Of a stretch of 38,948 nucleotides of DNA, positions 35,733 to 38,948 are shown one piece after another; within the stretch, counting starts at the first letter, position 1; each line of letters opens with the position of its first letter. The stretch covers positions 1 through 38,948 of the forward strand of contig SCTA01000002.1 of NCBI GenBank assembly GCA_004322275.1, given 5' to 3'. The stretch comes from a bacterium. Its GTDB lineage: Bacteria; Desulfobacterota; Deferrisomatia; Deferrisomatales; BM512. The notes under the pieces were generated by a model. The model made no database searches. It had not been told where the DNA came from and saw nothing but the letters and a program-made list of their open reading frames with translations. The position numbers and the translations under genes are program-made.

Positions 35733-35844
35733 GGGCATTTTCGCGTTACGGGTATTAGACTGTAAGTTGTTGATTTTTAAATAAAATTTTGTCGTTTGGG
35801 CTGTTTGAGTTTTGCCGGCGTGTAGCTGGCGGTGGAGGTTCGAC

Positions 35845-38800
35845 ATGAGTTTAGTCGGGCGAGCAATCAGATTGATGGTGCTTGCGGCGGTTCTCCTCGG
35901 AGTTACCAACGCGGCGTACGCAACCCACTACCCCGCCGGGGCCTCGTGCATGGATTGTCATGCTCTCGGGTACGGCCAGGTGATCAGCGGAACGAAGCTC
36001 ATCCGCTCGGATGCCTTCCTGACTTCGATAGGTTTCACAACGGGGCAGCTCCCTTGTCTCTTCTGTCACAGGACAGACAGGGGAACCGCCACCGAGATGA
36101 AGGGGATGGAGGTTCAGTTCGGCGCAGCGGTCGCTTCAAAGCACCGCATCCTCGATCTGAAGTCCGGCTTCGAGGCGGTTTCCACCCTCGACGGTCTGGA
36201 CTGCGTGGATTGCCATACCGGGCTTTTCAACGGCTATGTCGCAACCGACGGCGCCGGAAACGCCAACATCCACGGTATCGACGCCAAGACCCTGACGGTC
36301 GATATTCTGGGCACACTGGTTGACAACGGAACGAACCCGACCATCTCCAACTATACCAATACCTGCCGGGCCGCCACCTGCCACGGCGGCGCTTCTTTTG
36401 TCGATTATGACACTCAGAGAGCCCGCAAGCAGCACAACATGACGGCCGTCTCTCTGGGAAGCGCCCAGACCGCGGCGACCAGTTGCAACAACTGCCACGA
36501 TACGCACAGCAGCGACGGCCAGCCCTCGCTCCTCATCCTCCAGGACAACGGCACCGCCGTTTTGCGCAGGGCCGGAGGAGGTTCGGGGCTAAACCCCGTC
36601 ACCGCCAACGAGTGCACCGGCTGCCACACCGCTGACGACGGCACAAACGCCTGGACGAGCTACGGCCACGGCATGGCCACCAGCGAAATAACCACCGGCT
36701 CGATGGGCTACGCCTGCACGGCCTGCCACAGTGCTACGGTTCCCCACGATTTCGCGATGGACTCCCCGACGAATCCGATGCGTTTCAGCCTGACGGAAAA
36801 CACCACTCAGGCTTCGGCGATGCGCCTCAAGAGTTCCGACTACACCGATCTCGCGGCCAACGTCGGCAGACAGAGCGCTTACTCCATCTGCGGCAACTGC
36901 CATCAGGCCCACGACAACAACGCCCCGCACGGCAATACCGGCACTAATGCATACGCCGGCTGCAACGACTGCCACGAGCCCCACGGCGTAGGCGTTTCTC
37001 TCAGCGGCACCGCCAACGACTTCATGATCCGCCGCCAGATGCCCAAGATCGACGCCAGCGGAAACCCTGTCTCATCTCCCTGGGAAGAAGTCACCTACAT
37101 AGGCGTGCTCGATGCAGGCAAACTAAAACTTAAGACCAGCCCCTCCTATTATATCCCCGCGGATCTTTCTTATCCCGGCGAGGGCGTCTGCGACTCGCAG
37201 GAGTGCCACGAGGGCGTGACCGTAGCGGGCGACCTGATCTACCCCCTCTCGACTTTCACGGCGGGCAGCAGGCATAGCGGCGGCAATTTTACGGCGAATG
37301 AGGGATGCATAAGGTGCCACCAGCACACCGATTCCACCGGCACCATGCAGACGCAGGACAGCTGCGTATCCTGCCACGGCCAGCCTCCTGCCAGCGCGGC
37401 GACCGCGTCCGCCGGCTACGTGACCTACGATGAACTGAAGACGCCCCACGCGAAGCACGGGGTGGTCTACGGCGGCACGGGGTCCTGTTCCCAGTGCCAT
37501 CCGCCGCTCGACGGGACGACCCACGACGCCGCCGTCAAGACCTACCAGACCGTCAGCTTCGCGGGCGGCCTCGGCAACACCGCCGCCGATTCCTATAATA
37601 CCGGCACCTTTCTTTGCACCAGCGTCTACTGCCATTCCGACGGTGCGGGCGTCTACACCAACCCGACCTGGAACGCAGCCAACTGGGATACCACGAACCT
37701 CTCCTGCGCCGGTTGCCACAAGGGCATCGACGCGGGCGCGACGCAGATATCGAGCAACGCGCACGACGCGCACCTTGCCTCCGGCATACTCTGCAACACC
37801 TGCCATTACACCACGGTAACGGCCGTCGGCACAGACACGACCACCACCGCGGACGGCGCGGCGCACGCGAACGGCGCGATAAACGTCTCGGCCAGTGGCG
37901 CTCTTTTCCACGGTACGGCGGTGGGCTTCACCTGGAATGACGCAGGCAACACCTGCACCGCCCTTACCTGCCACAGCGCTACGCTCCTGTGGACGAACGC
38001 AGCGGTGCTTTGCTCGGATTGCCATTCCGACCCCACGGTTGACGTCAACAACTTCGTCGGCAACGACGGCATACTCAGTAAAGTATCCACCGCAGAGTTC
38101 AGCGGCGCCAGCGGCAGGGGCCACGGCACCACCGCCATAGTCACCCCCACGGCCCCGAAGGTTTGCGCCGATTGCCACGACAAGACCGTCGGCCACGATT
38201 TCTCCGCCGCGCTTAACGGAACCAACCCCTACAGGCTCAAAGACCTCGACGCCGGCACGGGCGGGCTGCAGTTCACCTGCTCCGACAACATAGCCGGTTG
38301 CCACGTCTCCGCCACCGCCACCAACGAAGCGGCTCTCAGCCTCACCTACGGCAACATAGTCAGCCACACCGATGCTGCGATGGGGGCCGATTCGGACGTC
38401 GTCACCTGGGGCTTCACTCCCAAGTGCGTTGACTGCCACGACCCGCACGGCGACTCCACCAACGTCAAGATGATCCAGAATGATCTCTGGGACAACGGCT
38501 CCGCGGGCACTGCTATCGCGACAGCGGTACCGACGAGCTATGCCACCATCGGCAACACCAACGTGGTCTTCACCACTTACACCACCGGTCAGACCGCCGC
38601 CGGGTCCGCCTACGCGCAGACCGGCAGCGTTTTCAGTTCCATATGCCAGGAGTGCCACGAAACGGTGGAAGCGGGTTTCACCGCCTACAAAGACGGCGTA
38701 AACGCCGACGCTTCCCCCCATCCGACCGCTCCCGGCGACTGCAGCGGCTGCCACAAGCACGACAGCGGCTTCAAGCCCTCCGGCTGCAACGGTTGCCACG

Positions 38801-38948
38801 GCGGACATAACGCCACCGTCACCAACGTGAACTACTGGCCCGACGGCATCACGGTAACAATCCGTCCGAACCGCCCCGGCAAACACGACATCCATGTGCA
38901 GCGCCTGGCCCTCAAGCTCGGCTTCGCCTTCACGCAGGCCGGGATGAC
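35845..38948 (+). CDS. Secreted multiheme c-type cytochrome, CxxxxCH/CxxCH family (3' end beyond window)
   Basis: At least 1034 residues, still open at the window edge. GGAGG lies 6 nt before the ATG. A signal peptide (MSLVGRAIRLMVLAAVLLG..., cleavage near AYA) is followed by 19 canonical CxxCH heme sites plus four CxxxxCH (36364, 37192, 37615, 37951) and one CxxxxxxCH (38278), spread over the whole length. Pairs such as CTSVYCHSDG...LSCAGCHKG match the CxxxxCH...CxxCH domain described in Geobacter. Between hemes are Thr/Asn/Gly-rich beta-type stretches. Probably an outer-surface or periplasmic electron conduit. A 590-aa minus-strand frame here is only its shadow. Confidence 0.94.
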   Translation, partial: MSLVGRAIRLMVLAAVLLGVTNAAYATHYPAGASCMDCHALGYGQVISGTKLIRSDAFLTSIGFTTGQLPCLFCHRTDRGTATEMKGMEVQFGAAVASKHRILDLKSGFEAVSTLDGLDCVDCHTGLFNGYVATDGAGNANIHGIDAKTLTVDILGTLVDNGTNPTISNYTNTCRAATCHGGASFVDYDTQRARKQHNMTAVSLGSAQTAATSCNNCHDTHSSDGQPSLLILQDNGTAVLRRAGGGSGLNPVTANECTGCHTADDGTNAWTSYGHGMATSEITTGSMGYACTACHSATVPHDFAMDSPTNPMRFSLTENTTQASAMRLKSSDYTDLAANVGRQSAYSICGNCHQAHDNNAPHGNTGTNAYAGCNDCHEPHGVGVSLSGTANDFMIRRQMPKIDASGNPVSSPWEEVTYIGVLDAGKLKLKTSPSYYIPADLSYPGEGVCDSQECHEGVTVAGDLIYPLSTFTAGSRHSGGNFTANEGCIRCHQHTDSTGTMQTQDSCVSCHGQPPASAATASAGYVTYDELKTPHAKHGVVYGGTGSCSQCHPPLDGTTHDAAVKTYQTVSFAGGLGNTAADSYNTGTFLCTSVYCHSDGAGVYTNPTWNAANWDTTNLSCAGCHKGIDAGATQISSNAHDAHLASGILCNTCHYTTVTAVGTDTTTTADGAAHANGAINVSASGALFHGTAVGFTWNDAGNTCTALTCHSATLLWTNAAVLCSDCHSDPTVDVNNFVGNDGILSKVSTAEFSGASGRGHGTTAIVTPTAPKVCADCHDKTVGHDFSAALNGTNPYRLKDLDAGTGGLQFTCSDNIAGCHVSATATNEAALSLTYGNIVSHTDAAMGADSDVVTWGFTPKCVDCHDPHGDSTNVKMIQNDLWDNGSAGTAIATAVPTSYATIGNTNVVFTTYTTGQTAAGSAYAQTGSVFSSICQECHETVEAGFTAYKDGVNADASPHPTAPGDCSGCHKHDSGFKPSGCNGCHGGHNATVTNVNYWPDGITVTIRPNRPGKHDIHVQRLALKLGFAFTQAGM

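Noticed and set aside
37123-38895. 590-aa minus-strand frame
   Set aside because: It is antisense to the multiheme cytochrome gene, with low-complexity Gly/Val/Ala composition. The plus strand shows two dozen heme motifs and a signal peptide.

Overview
This window reads as a high-GC chromosome segment from a Gram-negative, respiring bacterium of the deltaproteobacterial (Desulfuromonadales/Geobacter-like) type. That placement is inferred from three things: a very large CxxCH/CxxxxCH multiheme cytochrome at the right end, the Tol-Pal envelope genes, and a sigma54/NtrC-type regulator tied to a kdp operon. No rRNA or other phylogenetic marker is present, so the assignment is tentative.

Layout. 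1-508 is non-coding and rich in palindromes, including three copies of a hairpin whose flanks are conserved but whose stem sequence differs in every copy. Then come gpmI and comF (+), which converge on moaA (-) across a 144-bp inverted-repeat element. Minus-strand genes run from there to 16.5 kb: tolB-pal-cpoB, mrcA-moaA, a Val-Asp-Asp tRNA cluster, the protein quality-control series tig-clpP-clpX-lon-hup in the order known from gammaproteobacteria, and tRNA-Leu. Good sigma70-like promoters and intrinsic terminators can be seen at several operon boundaries.

16.7-23.6 kb (+) is the most unusual part. It is a tightly overlapping operon encoding a degenerate methyltransferase, a fold-III PLP decarboxylase, a free-standing acyl carrier protein, two paralogous ATP-grasp enzymes, an AMP-forming ligase and an exported nuclease. 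The decarboxylase/ACP/ATP-grasp combination resembles the BtrK/BtrI/BtrJ chemistry of butirosin biosynthesis, in which an amino acid is built and decarboxylated while attached to a carrier protein. No NRPS condensation or PKS domain is present. I treat it as a candidate undescribed small biosynthetic pathway.

23.7-33.8 kb carries a DUF4160-DUF2442 fusion, then an unknown (possibly USP-like) gene and kdpFABC, a kinase-less KdpD, a separate membrane histidine kinase and a convergent NtrC-family regulator. A -24/-12 promoter with two 13-bp dyads 32 bp apart lies upstream. This suggests that high-affinity K+ uptake is under sigma54 control instead of the usual KdpD/KdpE pair.

34.0-38.9 kb holds a Pyrococcus-type Asp-ligated ferredoxin, ahcY, and the 5' part of a secreted multiheme cytochrome with 19 CxxCH plus 5 expanded heme motifs, still open at the window edge.
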